A DNA stretch of 12,051 nt from Parachlamydiaceae bacterium (GTDB lineage Bacteria; Chlamydiota; Chlamydiia; Chlamydiales; Parachlamydiaceae). A program made the position numbers and the translations under genes. How positions within the stretch are numbered: position 1 is the stretch's first letter; each line of letters begins with the position of its first letter. Location of the stretch: assembly GCA_013698165.1 (NCBI GenBank), contig JACCVN010000238.1, positions 1 through 12,051 of the forward strand, given 5' to 3'. The notes beneath the pieces were generated by a model, which was not told the origin of the DNA, did not search any database, and was given only the letters and a program-made list of their open reading frames with translations. This document shows positions 1 to 8,700 of this stretch, in pieces.

Positions 1-818
1 AACTAATAGTTGAGTTTAAGCCTTTTACAGGTGTAGATAGTGAGGAAGTGGAGTTAACAGGACATTGCTGATTAAGGATGTTGGTGACATTAAGATTAAA
101 AGGCGAAGTTGAGTTGTTAGCTGCAGGGTTCTTTATGACAGTATTGTTTTGTGTAAACGGAGAACTAATAGGCGAGTTTAAGCCCTTAACAGGTGTAGAT
201 AGTGAGGAATTGGAATTAACTGGACACTGCTGATTGGAAATGCCGGTGACATTGGGGTTTTGAAGAAATGTTGTGTTATTAGCTGCAGGGTTATTTATGA
301 CAGTATTGTTTTGTGTAAACGGAGAACTAATAGGCGAGTTTAAGCCTTTTACAGGTGTAGATAGTGAGGAAGTGGAGTTAACAGGACATTGCTGATTCGA
401 GATGTTGGTGACATTAAGATTAAAAGGTGAAGTTGAGTTGTTAGCTGCAGGGTTCTTTATAACAGTATTGTTTTGTGTAAACGGAGGACTAATAGGCGAG
501 TTTAACCCCTTAACAGGTGTAGATAGTGAGGGATTGGAATTAACTGGACACTGCTGATTGGAAATGCTGGTGACATTGGAATTTTGAAGAAATGTTGTGT
601 TATTGGCTGTAGGGTTATTTATAACAGTATTATTTTGTGTAAACGCAGGACTAATAGGCGAGTTTAAGTCCTTAACAGGTGTTGAAAATGAGGAGTTCGA
701 ATTGACAGGACACTGCTGATTGAAAACGTCTTTGACATTTAGGTTTATTGGGGATGTTGAGTTATTTATTGTAGGGGCCTTTACAAAAGTATTGTCTTTT
801 GACAGAGTTGGCAGCTTA
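1..818 (-). repeat. 162-bp tandem repeat array inside coding sequence (54-aa units)
   Basis: The marker ggcgagttta (first copy degenerate) starts at 9, 171, 333, 495 and 657, exactly 162 bp apart, so the reading frame is preserved. Two unit types alternate: one encodes NNSTSPFNLNVT and the other NNTTFLQNPNVT, giving a 324-bp higher-order repeat. The copies between 1 and 656 are very close to one another. The unit starting at 657 is clearly degenerate, and the next Cys (codon 920-922) lies 210 bp rather than 162 bp away. The array is therefore freshest toward the C-terminal end of the protein and continues past the left edge. Confidence 0.95.
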
Positions 819-2131
819 GTTTGATTGCCGGCATTCGTTTGTGCAGTGAAAGGGGAGTGAATCGAAGATGAACTGTTGCCCTTAAGAGGAGAAGAAAACG
901 GGACAGTATCGTCGACAGGGCATTGTTGAAATAAATCGTCTACAACAGGTTTAACGGGATTATTCGTGGATAGGTTTGCATCTTTCGGTTCCGTTGTGGT
1001 CGGCTGTTGTTCTGAAGGCTGATTAGGAAATTTAACTTTTGGAGCGCTAATTTTATTTAAGAGGTCAGAGCCAAGAGTAAAAAGTGATCCTAAGCCCAGC
1101 ATGCCTACAATCGGAGATGCATAACGTGCATACCAACCGGCATTTTTTAACCGGGATTGATGCTCCTCATGTTTAGATTGAATTTTCGCTTTCAAACTAC
1201 TAGGGGATGAGGGTTCGAAACCAATATCGTAATGCTTTGGAATTTCAATAGTGAAGGGATCAAAATCCCCTTTCCAATTAGAGTAAAGTCTTGCTGCGAC
1301 GCTATCGATAAGTTCAAGCTTGAAATTAATATCAGAGGTGACTTGAGCAAGCTCTACTTTTTCAGTAATTTGGGAAGGCAGATGGAATTTCAAATGATTC
1401 AAAAGAGTGCTGGTATTCCTTAAAAGGAGCAAGCGGTTGCCGAGTAATTCCTTAGTTTGATAGAGAGGCTCTAATTGTTCACCGAGTAAAGTATTAGTAA
1501 ATGCTTGAAAGTCTTCTTTGGATCCATCTTCAGCGCTATAGAGAAAATCATACATCCATTCATTAAGGGGAGCTGCTTTATCCTCTTTGTAGGTAGTATG
1601 CATCAGTTTTTCATAGTAGTGCTCAGCAAAGTTACCAATAGTATTAAACTCGAAACCAGTTTTAAAGACTTTTTGGGCTAAGGGAGAAATGATTTCGACA
1701 ACTTTCAATTGCTCTAATAGCCTGATATCTTCTTTTAAAACAGGATTCACGATATCTATGTAGTCAAGAGCATGCCGGGTTTCTATGAGAGCCTGTTCGA
1801 GAAGTTGGCCTTGCTTTGGCTCGAACTTAATTGTATGATAGATGGGGATAAGAGCAACTTTTAATAGTTGGGCTTTATCCTTAATTTCATGAAGAATTTT
1901 CTCATTATTTCCTGCTAATTTGCCATGCGAAAAAAAATGGGCAATTTTTTGAGCGATGGTTGAAATATTTCTGCTGATTCCACCTAGAGCAGTGAGGTAT
2001 TGACCCTCCGAAAACTTATTGACAATCCACGACATATTAGGACTGATAAGTTTACCTAGGTGAGAAAGTTCATGTACTTCCTTAGCGATATTATCCCATT
2101 GAGGGTTACTAGGAGTATTAAAGAAATTCAT
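1..2131 (-). CDS. Membrane-anchored repeat protein A, C-terminus beyond window (paralog of the 5729-9436 protein)
   Basis: The frame is open without a stop from the ATG at 2129-2131 to the left edge (710 codons), so the gene is partial at its 3' end. I do not recognise residues 1-335 as a named domain; they are hydrophilic and probably mostly helical. They match the N-terminus of the protein at 5729-9436 at roughly six residues in ten by eye, with Tyr337 at the same number in both, which supports this start. A hydrophobic segment follows at about 340-360 (ASPIVGMLGLGSLF), then a P/T/S/N-rich region. From about residue 400 this becomes a 54-residue tandem repeat with Cys at 404, 474, 528, 582, 636 and 690, each in a QQCPV context. 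In the paralog a second membrane segment and a lipid-kinase domain follow; whether A keeps them cannot be seen. Probable secreted, vacuole-membrane effector (inference). The separation from the upstream gene by 306 bp suggests its own promoter. Confidence 0.9.
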   Translation of the reverse strand, partial: MNFFNTPSNPQWDNIAKEVHELSHLGKLISPNMSWIVNKFSEGQYLTALGGISRNISTIAQKIAHFFSHGKLAGNNEKILHEIKDKAQLLKVALIPIYHTIKFEPKQGQLLEQALIETRHALDYIDIVNPVLKEDIRLLEQLKVVEIISPLAQKVFKTGFEFNTIGNFAEHYYEKLMHTTYKEDKAAPLNEWMYDFLYSAEDGSKEDFQAFTNTLLGEQLEPLYQTKELLGNRLLLLRNTSTLLNHLKFHLPSQITEKVELAQVTSDINFKLELIDSVAARLYSNWKGDFDPFTIEIPKHYDIGFEPSSPSSLKAKIQSKHEEHQSRLKNAGWYARYASPIVGMLGLGSLFTLGSDLLNKISAPKVKFPNQPSEQQPTTTEPKDANLSTNNPVKPVVDDLFQQCPVDDTVPFSSPLKGNSSSSIHSPFTAQTNAGNQTKLPTLSKDNTFVKAPTINNSTSPINLNVKDVFNQQCPVNSNSSFSTPVKDLNSPISPAFTQNNTVINNPTANNTTFLQNSNVTSISNQQCPVNSNPSLSTPVKGLNSPISPPFTQNNTVIKNPAANNSTSPFNLNVTNISNQQCPVNSTSSLSTPVKGLNSPISSPFTQNNTVINNPAANNTTFLQNPNVTGISNQQCPVNSNSSLSTPVKGLNSPISSPFTQNNTVIKNPAANNSTSPFNLNVTNILNQQCPVNSTSSLSTPVKGLNSTIS

Positions 2132-2181
2132 TATTGAGCGCCTAGAGTTAAATCTAATTAAAAATAATTATAGTAAGATCT

Positions 2182-2210
2182 ATTTTAACATATTTTTGAT
2201 ATTATTGCAA
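2182..2210 (-). promoter_or_regulatory. Candidate sigma-70-like promoter for repeat protein A
   Basis: Read on the minus strand, TTGCAA (2205-2210, 4 of 6 to TTGACA) is followed after exactly 17 bases by TAAAAT (2182-2187, 5 of 6 to TATAAT). This lies about 50 bases upstream of the ATG. The region is very AT-rich, so chance matches are easy; a TATAAT also occurs at 2167-2172 but lacks a spaced -35. Confidence 0.35.
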
Positions 2211-2254
2211 GTAGTAACGCATTATGTAGAGCATGGAAAATTAGAGTGGGTTTT

Positions 2255-2310
2255 CAAAATTAAAATTTATATGTTTTGGAGTTGTATAGTTATAAGTTTA
2301 ATTTTAAAGG
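2255..2310 (-). repeat. Upstream block similar to 9547-9600 (possible duplicated 5' region)
   Basis: Both blocks begin with aaaattaaaa followed by a T-rich stretch and end with aattttaaag, over 54-56 bases. They sit at similar distances before the two paralogous starts (about 124-179 and 111-164 bases). The similarity suggests that the duplication producing A and B included upstream DNA. Low sequence complexity makes this uncertain. Confidence 0.4.
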
Positions 2311-2360
2311 TAGCTCGGTTCCACTGAAGTTTGGTCGTGACAAGTAGAAGGTCGTTCAAC

Positions 2361-2391
2361 ACGTAGCTCGGCATCGGAAGCCGAGCTACGT
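2361..2391. repeat. Perfect hairpin, 12-bp stem with 7-base loop
   Basis: The arms acgtagctcggc (2361-2372) and gccgagctacgt (2380-2391) are perfectly complementary around the loop atcggaa. It lies 47 bases past the stop of the 1064-aa gene on the minus strand. Neither side has a proper T-run, so it may be an mRNA 3'-end stabiliser or a weak or factor-assisted terminator rather than a classical intrinsic one. A half-copy (ggtagctcggttcc) lies at 2309-2322. Its GTAGC/GCTAC edges recur in the repeats near the right end of the window. Confidence 0.75.
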
Positions 2392-2437
2392 TATTTTCGG
2401 ATTTTCAAACTGCAGGTGGAAAACCTACACAGTAAGT

Positions 2438-5400
2438 TTAGCCGGCCTTTTTTAGATTCATCATAGCATGATTCCAGATAGGGACTAATAGATGTAAAAG
2501 TTCAACTTGTGAAGCATCATTATTTTCGGCAACGGATGCCATCAGCTGGCGCATGGCTTTTAACAAGGAAGCTGTCTGAAGGATATTGCTATCATGGACC
2601 AGTTGCTTGTCTTTACCTAGCATCATCTCATTGAAGTGAGAAACACCATCATCCAAGTTATCGAATTTCGGATACATATCACCCATAGCCAGCTTTACTG
2701 CTGACTCTCCCATGACTAGCATATCAAGGGCATGGTTGATGCAAGTAACTTCCCCAAACACAGGAGAAAGAAGCTCATTTTTCGGCACATCCGTCACGAC
2801 ACCCATGAACTCGAGAATGCTGGGTGAATTGTCGATGATTTTAAAGAGCGCATCGGACCTAATCTTTCTACGCAATTCCTCATTTTTAATCCTCAAAAAG
2901 CAATGCCTTAACATTTTTTGAGGAATGGAACGATTCTCGCCATAATAACTGCCCAAAGCATCCATGCGGCTTAAGAATTCTAGCGGGTTATTCAAGATTT
3001 CTTTCAGCTGTATGCTTAACATCGAATCTGAAAATTGGTGCGACTTTACAAGGTCTAAAGCCTTGGGATGTAAAAAGGCAAAAAATAGTAGCTCTGAAAC
3101 CACACCGCTCAATTTTTGCAGCTCTTCAAGAGGAAGTTGATGATTTTGCGGATCTTTAAAACGTTGCGTAGCAATTCGCACCAGCAATTGAGCCATTCCG
3201 TTTTCAACCAAAGCTACCTGCAATCTTTCGCAATCGCTGGAATTGATGAAGTAATCTGAGTTGATATATTTATTGATGAGAGAGTTTAAATATTCGGTAT
3301 GGAAAAAATTATGCAGAATTTTATCTCCGTTTGCATCTGCCTCTTTTATAATCGTTGCGAATTTCTTTAATCCCACTTCACTTGGTCTTTGATTTTCCAG
3401 CTTTTGAAAATCAAATTTGCCATGATAGTTGATAGGTAATCCATCACAACCTTTGATAATACCCTTGAAAGTATCGGGATCACGGATTCTTTTCTTTACT
3501 TCTTCATCCTGCAGATAAGTACGAGCTGAATCTAATTTTTTCACATGGCTATTCATTGATTGAGCCTTGATCAACGCGGCAGGGCTATGTATCATAACAC
3601 GAATCATCCAACGAACATCGATATTTTTATCGTGGTTCTGCGCGATCGCAAGGATTTCAAGCATCAATGCAAGCATCTTCATGGCTCTATCGATAGCGTC
3701 TTTGCAAATCGGGCTTTCAATATCTGCATCCATAAAACCAGGCAAAATAATGCATAAAAGAGCGTGGCATTGCTCGATCAAATCGGCTTGCTGCTCTTTT
3801 GTAAGTTCTGTAGGTGGATTATCACCAAACATCATTTTTAAGTTAGCCTTTAGGGTGTCTTTAATGAGAGACTTAAAATCATCATCCTCTTTCCAACTTT
3901 CGGGAAAGTAGTAAAACTGATTCTCCATCATACGTTCAGAGTGTTTGTCTATAAATATTTTCGTCGGCACGGGTTCCTTTGACAAATATAAATGATAGTC
4001 ATTGTCTAAAACAACGACATGAAATGTGCCTGGAAAGTCGTCCATGGCGTTAATTAGAGCCTTATTGCGATGACTTTCCTCTTCAACAGTACGAGGATGT
4101 TGACTTTGTGAGCTGATGTAGAGCACTTTTTTGCTTTTTGCGTGGCACTCCTCAAGGAAAAGACGATATTCCGGATTCAACTTAGCAAATTTATTACCAT
4201 AGTTGTCCCTAAAATCGATGGTAGGGCAAGCCATGCGCATCACGATCACTGGCTTCATCTTTTTTAAAGTTGGCGAATAGATTTCAAATGTCCCTAGCAT
4301 ATGTGGAGAATTACTCTTGGCATAGGAATCAAAACCGGTAGTAATTGCCTTGGACATCTCCAGGTTCTTGGCGAAACGATTAGCTTTAAGTTCATCAAAT
4401 TTTTCAAAACCTTCTGTCACTTTCTTGGCGATCTCAATATCGTTATCAGAATATTTTTCCACGCCCAAGCGGCAGAGCATATATTCGGAAAATTCGTTGA
4501 TATTGTTTTCTGTGAAGCGCACAAAATTTAAAGTTCTCAAGATTTTAAAAGCTTGCTCTGGCTTAGTGCAAATGCTTTTATTTTCATATGTGCCATTTTT
4601 TAGCTTTTGATATCCGGTGCTTTCAGCCGCTTGACGAAAGGTTGAGACGAATGCGCGATAGCGAGTGCGCTCATCCTCGTCCATCGCAAACTCTTTGGCA
4701 CCATCGTTTAGTAGGCAAAGAACTTTCTCTGTCAAAGCTGTAAATTCCATTAGATCAGGGTCAACGTTTACGTTGCAAAGAGAGAGTTGATAAAACATCT
4801 CTTCAATTGTTTGACCCATGGCTTGTTCAAGATTTTGCACAGTCAATTTCATGAAGAGGTGCCATTTATGCTGCTTGCTGAGATGGTTTCCATCGATAAA
4901 TAGAGATTGGCAGTAACTTCCAATACCTTGTAAAGCCCCAAATAAGCTTCTCAGATACCCTGTTGAAAGTTTATTGCTGCTTTCTTCCACAAGTTCCAGC
5001 TTTTGGTCAAGCAAACTGGTCACACGCTGTAGCATGTCAGTAATTAATTTATTATCGTGCTCGTTCTTAAAGCTCAAGTGCACATAATTCAATGCTTGGG
5101 TACACTTATTTTTTATTTCTTTGCCTCGAGCCCAATTGAGAGTGACAAATATTCCCCCTTCATTCTTATCATCGGTTTTGCCGTGCAGAGCTGTTTGGAA
5201 TAATCCCATTAGGCCCAAAGAAGCTGTTTTCATGGTAGTCTGCAAGTATTTAAGCTTTTCTTTGACATCCATTAGTTCCTGAAATTGAGAGAAAGACCAT
5301 ACACCTGTTTTCTTTAGTTTTTCCATTTCTTTTATATAGGAAGGCAAATCATTGATAAGGGACATTAATCTGTCAAAGTAGAGAACGACCTCCTTTTGAA

Positions 5401-5632
5401 CTAAATCCACATCGGTGGTACTACCATAGTAATACTGATCGACATATTTACATGTATTTTGAGCCAACCACCCTAATCCCATTACAGAGTTTCTGTTTAC
5501 AGCCATCGGGAAGAATTGAGGCTCGCTATCGACAATATCATAGCCCAGCTTATCACCATTCGTGAGGTCTTTTAAAACCTCTAGATTATTTGTGCTAAAC
5601 GCTAGAAATTTATCTACAGTCCTTAAATTCAT
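2438..5632 (-). CDS. Large putative effector with CX5R phosphatase-like loop
   Basis: This 1064-residue protein has no family I can name with confidence, no signal peptide and no clear membrane segment. The most informative stretch is residues 500-665. It has predicted strands around KKVLYIS (501-507) and VVVLDND (539-545), then YYFPESW (574-580), then ESPICKDAIDRAMKM. C643-x5-R649 with Lys after the Cys and Asp before the Arg resembles the P-loop of phosphoinositide phosphatases (SopB CKSGKDRT, INPP4 CKSAKDRT, PTEN CKAGKGRT), followed by a helix as in that fold. Ala replaces the usual Thr/Ser after Arg, so activity is uncertain. The start is supported by AAGGA six bases upstream. The gene follows the kinase gene at 5729-9436 by 96 bp on the same strand and may be co-transcribed. 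It could alternatively belong to a chlamydia-specific secreted-protein family without enzymatic activity. Confidence 0.9.
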   Translation of the reverse strand: MNLRTVDKFLAFSTNNLEVLKDLTNGDKLGYDIVDSEPQFFPMAVNRNSVMGLGWLAQNTCKYVDQYYYGSTTDVDLVQKEVVLYFDRLMSLINDLPSYIKEMEKLKKTGVWSFSQFQELMDVKEKLKYLQTTMKTASLGLMGLFQTALHGKTDDKNEGGIFVTLNWARGKEIKNKCTQALNYVHLSFKNEHDNKLITDMLQRVTSLLDQKLELVEESSNKLSTGYLRSLFGALQGIGSYCQSLFIDGNHLSKQHKWHLFMKLTVQNLEQAMGQTIEEMFYQLSLCNVNVDPDLMEFTALTEKVLCLLNDGAKEFAMDEDERTRYRAFVSTFRQAAESTGYQKLKNGTYENKSICTKPEQAFKILRTLNFVRFTENNINEFSEYMLCRLGVEKYSDNDIEIAKKVTEGFEKFDELKANRFAKNLEMSKAITTGFDSYAKSNSPHMLGTFEIYSPTLKKMKPVIVMRMACPTIDFRDNYGNKFAKLNPEYRLFLEECHAKSKKVLYISSQSQHPRTVEEESHRNKALINAMDDFPGTFHVVVLDNDYHLYLSKEPVPTKIFIDKHSERMMENQFYYFPESWKEDDDFKSLIKDTLKANLKMMFGDNPPTELTKEQQADLIEQCHALLCIILPGFMDADIESPICKDAIDRAMKMLALMLEILAIAQNHDKNIDVRWMIRVMIHSPAALIKAQSMNSHVKKLDSARTYLQDEEVKKRIRDPDTFKGIIKGCDGLPINYHGKFDFQKLENQRPSEVGLKKFATIIKEADANGDKILHNFFHTEYLNSLINKYINSDYFINSSDCERLQVALVENGMAQLLVRIATQRFKDPQNHQLPLEELQKLSGVVSELLFFAFLHPKALDLVKSHQFSDSMLSIQLKEILNNPLEFLSRMDALGSYYGENRSIPQKMLRHCFLRIKNEELRRKIRSDALFKIIDNSPSILEFMGVVTDVPKNELLSPVFGEVTCINHALDMLVMGESAVKLAMGDMYPKFDNLDDGVSHFNEMMLGKDKQLVHDSNILQTASLLKAMRQLMASVAENNDASQVELLHLLVPIWNHAMMNLKKAG

Positions 5633-5638
5633 TTATTA

Positions 5639-5643
5639 TCCTT
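5639..5643 (-). promoter_or_regulatory. Ribosome binding site of the 1064-aa gene
   Basis: AAGGA on the minus strand lies six bases before the ATG at 5630-5632. It is the clearest Shine-Dalgarno in the window and fixes this start. The two paralogs have only weak AGG-type sites. Confidence 0.65.
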
Positions 5644-5728
5644 AAATTTAAAATTTTTAAACGTGTCATTAGATTAAAAAATCAATCATTTCTACATACT
5701 TAATAGATCCGAATTTTCTCAAATTCAG

Positions 5729-8700
5729 CTATGTTGAGTAAATATTAAACCTGCTGAAGTCTTCAGCAGTTTTGATTTTGGCTAAATCTTGTGGACTATT
5801 GGCATCTTTTACTACATTTTTCAATACATAAATGCGCTCCATAGTCTTTTTCACCATATCATCCACGAAGAAACGGCTGGCTTCCGGGAAATCTGCTAAT
5901 TCAACTTTTTTTATTTCAAAGAATTTTAGAATTTTAGTTTCTTCAAGATCTGTTACCAGATCGATTGATTTTTGAGTAAAAGCATACCTACTATAAGGAT
6001 GCTCGGCCCACATATATTGATTGGCTAAAATGTATGTGTCGTTTTTACCAGGATTTTGAAATATAAAGGAATTACCGTTATCGATGACGGCAATATCTTT
6101 CAATCTTCCATTTTCATCCAACTTGACCATCCAATTGTCGCTTTTACGGTCAAGATTACCCATCAAGACATCTTCGATAATAAACTTCTGCATTAGATCT
6201 AGTTCATCCTCGTTGGGATCATTCTTATGCACCGGATCGTTAAATATCTCTGCAGCTTCTTTATATTCATCTACAAAGACCTGCAAGGTCCCGATTTTAC
6301 AATCTTGAGAAAAGGCCGAGGAGCACATAAAGTTAGTCTCCGGGATAAGCCCAAATCCAAGCATCCGATCGAGATCATAAGCCAACTTTTCGGCATACCC
6401 CTTTGCTTCCGGCATGGCTCCGGGTAAATAGTCAGTCGGTCGCTTGACGCCAAACAACAATTTAAGATTAATCTCTAAGCGTCGTTGTAAAGTCAGCGAC
6501 TCGGGTGTCAGCAGTTTAAAAATTCCTACAAACTTCCCTTGATCGTCTTTCAATTTGAGTGAATTACAAGCCCCCTTGTTCTGATCTGGCAGTATCCCGG
6601 CTTGGTAACCTGCCTTTATTTTCAAGAGTACCTTTTTAAAATTTTTCGAATGCAGACTGTCAAGTAGAGTCTCGGGCGCTCTATTGCCGGAAGTTTGCAC
6701 CCAATCTGAAAACATTGAAGAGGCACTCAACGATTCGCTTTGTTTGCTTTCTTCTAAAAGTATCGACTGTTTGAATCTCTCATCAGAGATCAGAATTCCA
6801 CTTGTGTGCATTGCCAAGTTAAAAATCTTTTTTTCAAGTTTATCAAAGTCGGATTGATCGCCTGAAAAGTTGCTTACTTTTAAGGAATATTCTAGCAATT
6901 TTTCTGCATCATTTCCGTGCATTTGTTGTCGGTATAGTGTGGAGGATTGGTCGAGAAGATTCTGCTCTGGCTGTAAATTTGAATAGTTTTTAAGAGGATT
7001 TTCAAGATTGGTAGGTTTATTATTTATTAGATTAAAACTATTCGCCGCTATTTCAATTGTGTTTTCAGCAACACTTAATTTTTTGGCACTTGCTTGTTCT
7101 CTTTCTTGTTGTATTCTGTACAGAATCTCTAAAACTTCTAAAGTTTTTCCATCGTAAAAAGAGGTCTTAGCTTCGTCATTAAGAGTTTTTAGTTGTTCTT
7201 CTCTTGTTTTTTCTTCATTGTGAACTTTAGGTGTAAAAATGATTTTTTCATTGTTATCTTTTAAACCGGCTTCAGAAGCTTTTTTGAGTTCAATTTGACG
7301 TTTTTCTTCTTTTCCATTTCTTCTTAAAATGACCGTATTTAAATTGGTAACTTTGATTTTAGGTTTTTCAATGATATCCAGTTCTATATTGCGTTTGTTT
7401 TTGATGGCATCTGAACAGTCTAGGGGGGGATTTTTAATGATTTGAACTGGGATGTCGTTATGAGGTGTTTTATTATTTGCTTTTTGCTCGGATTCACTGT
7501 TAATTTTAGATTTGTCGGAATCAGATTTGAAAAAGTACTCAAAATCTACACTCTCAAAATCCTTTTCAGGTCTGTGGTTGCCGGGATTATAAAAATCGAA
7601 GTCGTTGCCGTTATCAATATTTAAGTCTAAATTTGCTTTATCATTTCGACGTTTTAACAGATTTTCAAAAGTAAATTCAGCTTGTCGTTTCACAGCATCT
7701 ATATTTGGCCTTTCGTTGCCACAATCAAAAAACTGATTTAAATTTATAGGAGAATTATTTTTTATACTGCTTAAGGAAACATCATTGCAGTCATCAAAAA
7801 GCTGATCAAAATCAATGTCAGTCTCTTTATTTATTGATTCCGAATTTAAAAACTCTCCAAAAATATCGAGTTCTTTACCAAAAGCTGGTTTTTGATTTTT
7901 TGATAACTCATTTTCATTGTGTTGATCAAATGCGGACAGCACTAAATCAGCAATACCTGTAATCACAAATGCTAAGGAGGTGCCAAAGAGTGCCATATTT
8001 GGTGTTAATTGGGATTCCTGTGTCATCCCGTGAAAAGGATGAGGTGTGAGTGAATTTAAAGGAGAAATTGAACAATTACCTGTTGTAGCATTTGCAGGTG
8101 TATTATTTTGTGGTTCGGTGAGCGTACTTCTTAGATATACGGCACTTGCAGGGCGAGTAAACGGGGTATGAATAGTAGGTACGTTGTTGTTCAAAGAGGG
8201 AGAAGAAAATGGGGTAGTGCGATTGATCGGGCATTGTGGAAGTAGATTCTCTAGAGCAGGGTCGACAAGAGTGTCTTGAGATTGTTTTGAAGCATTCTGT
8301 ACTGGTGTGGTCAGCTGAGGCTTTGTTGGTTGAATCGGTATTTTGAGTAGGTTAACCCTAGTCAACAAGTCAACGCTAGCAGAAGCGAGCGACGCTATTC
8401 CTAACAATCCGACGACTGTATGTGCATAACGTTCATACCATCTTGCATTATTTACACGGGACTTACCCTCTTTATACTTAAATAGAATCTCCCCCCTTAA
8501 ACTTTTAGAGGAAAAGGGTTCGGAGTCAACATGGTAATGATTAGGAATATCAACTCTAAAAGGATCAAAACCACCTTTCCAATTGGTATAAAGCTTTACT
8601 GCCACCTGATCGATAAGCTCCAGCTTGGACTTAATATCTGAAGACATTCGGGCAAGATCTTTTTTTCCCAAGACTTGAGAACGCAAATGGAATTTCAAAT

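Larger units (their letters stand above)
2132..2437. other. Intergenic region between the 1064-aa gene and repeat protein A
   Basis: These 306 bases have no plausible coding frame. They hold a candidate minus-strand promoter for A (2182-2210), an AT-rich block that resembles the region upstream of the paralog (2255-2310), a solitary tagctcgg half-element near 2311-2318, and a perfect 12-bp-stem hairpin at 2361-2391. Confidence 0.7.

Noticed and set aside
1..818. Regularly spaced repeats considered as a CRISPR array
   Set aside because: The period is 162 bp with whole-unit similarity and no unique spacers, and the sequence is translated in one open frame as part of a protein.
1232..1423. 63-codon open frame on the plus strand
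   Set aside because: It is antisense to the conserved N-terminal domain of repeat protein A, whose match to the paralog shows which strand is coding.
2361..2391. Hairpin considered as a classical intrinsic terminator
   Set aside because: The stem is strong but no T-run follows on the minus strand; recorded as a repeat hairpin instead.
3560..3911. Overlapping plus-strand open frames of 65 and 114 codons
   Set aside because: They are shadows of the 1064-aa gene, with no ribosome binding site or recognisable product.
5711..5726. gaattt/aaattc palindrome just past the kinase gene, considered as a terminator
   Set aside because: The stem is six AT-rich pairs without a T-run; too weak to call, and co-transcription with the next gene remains possible.
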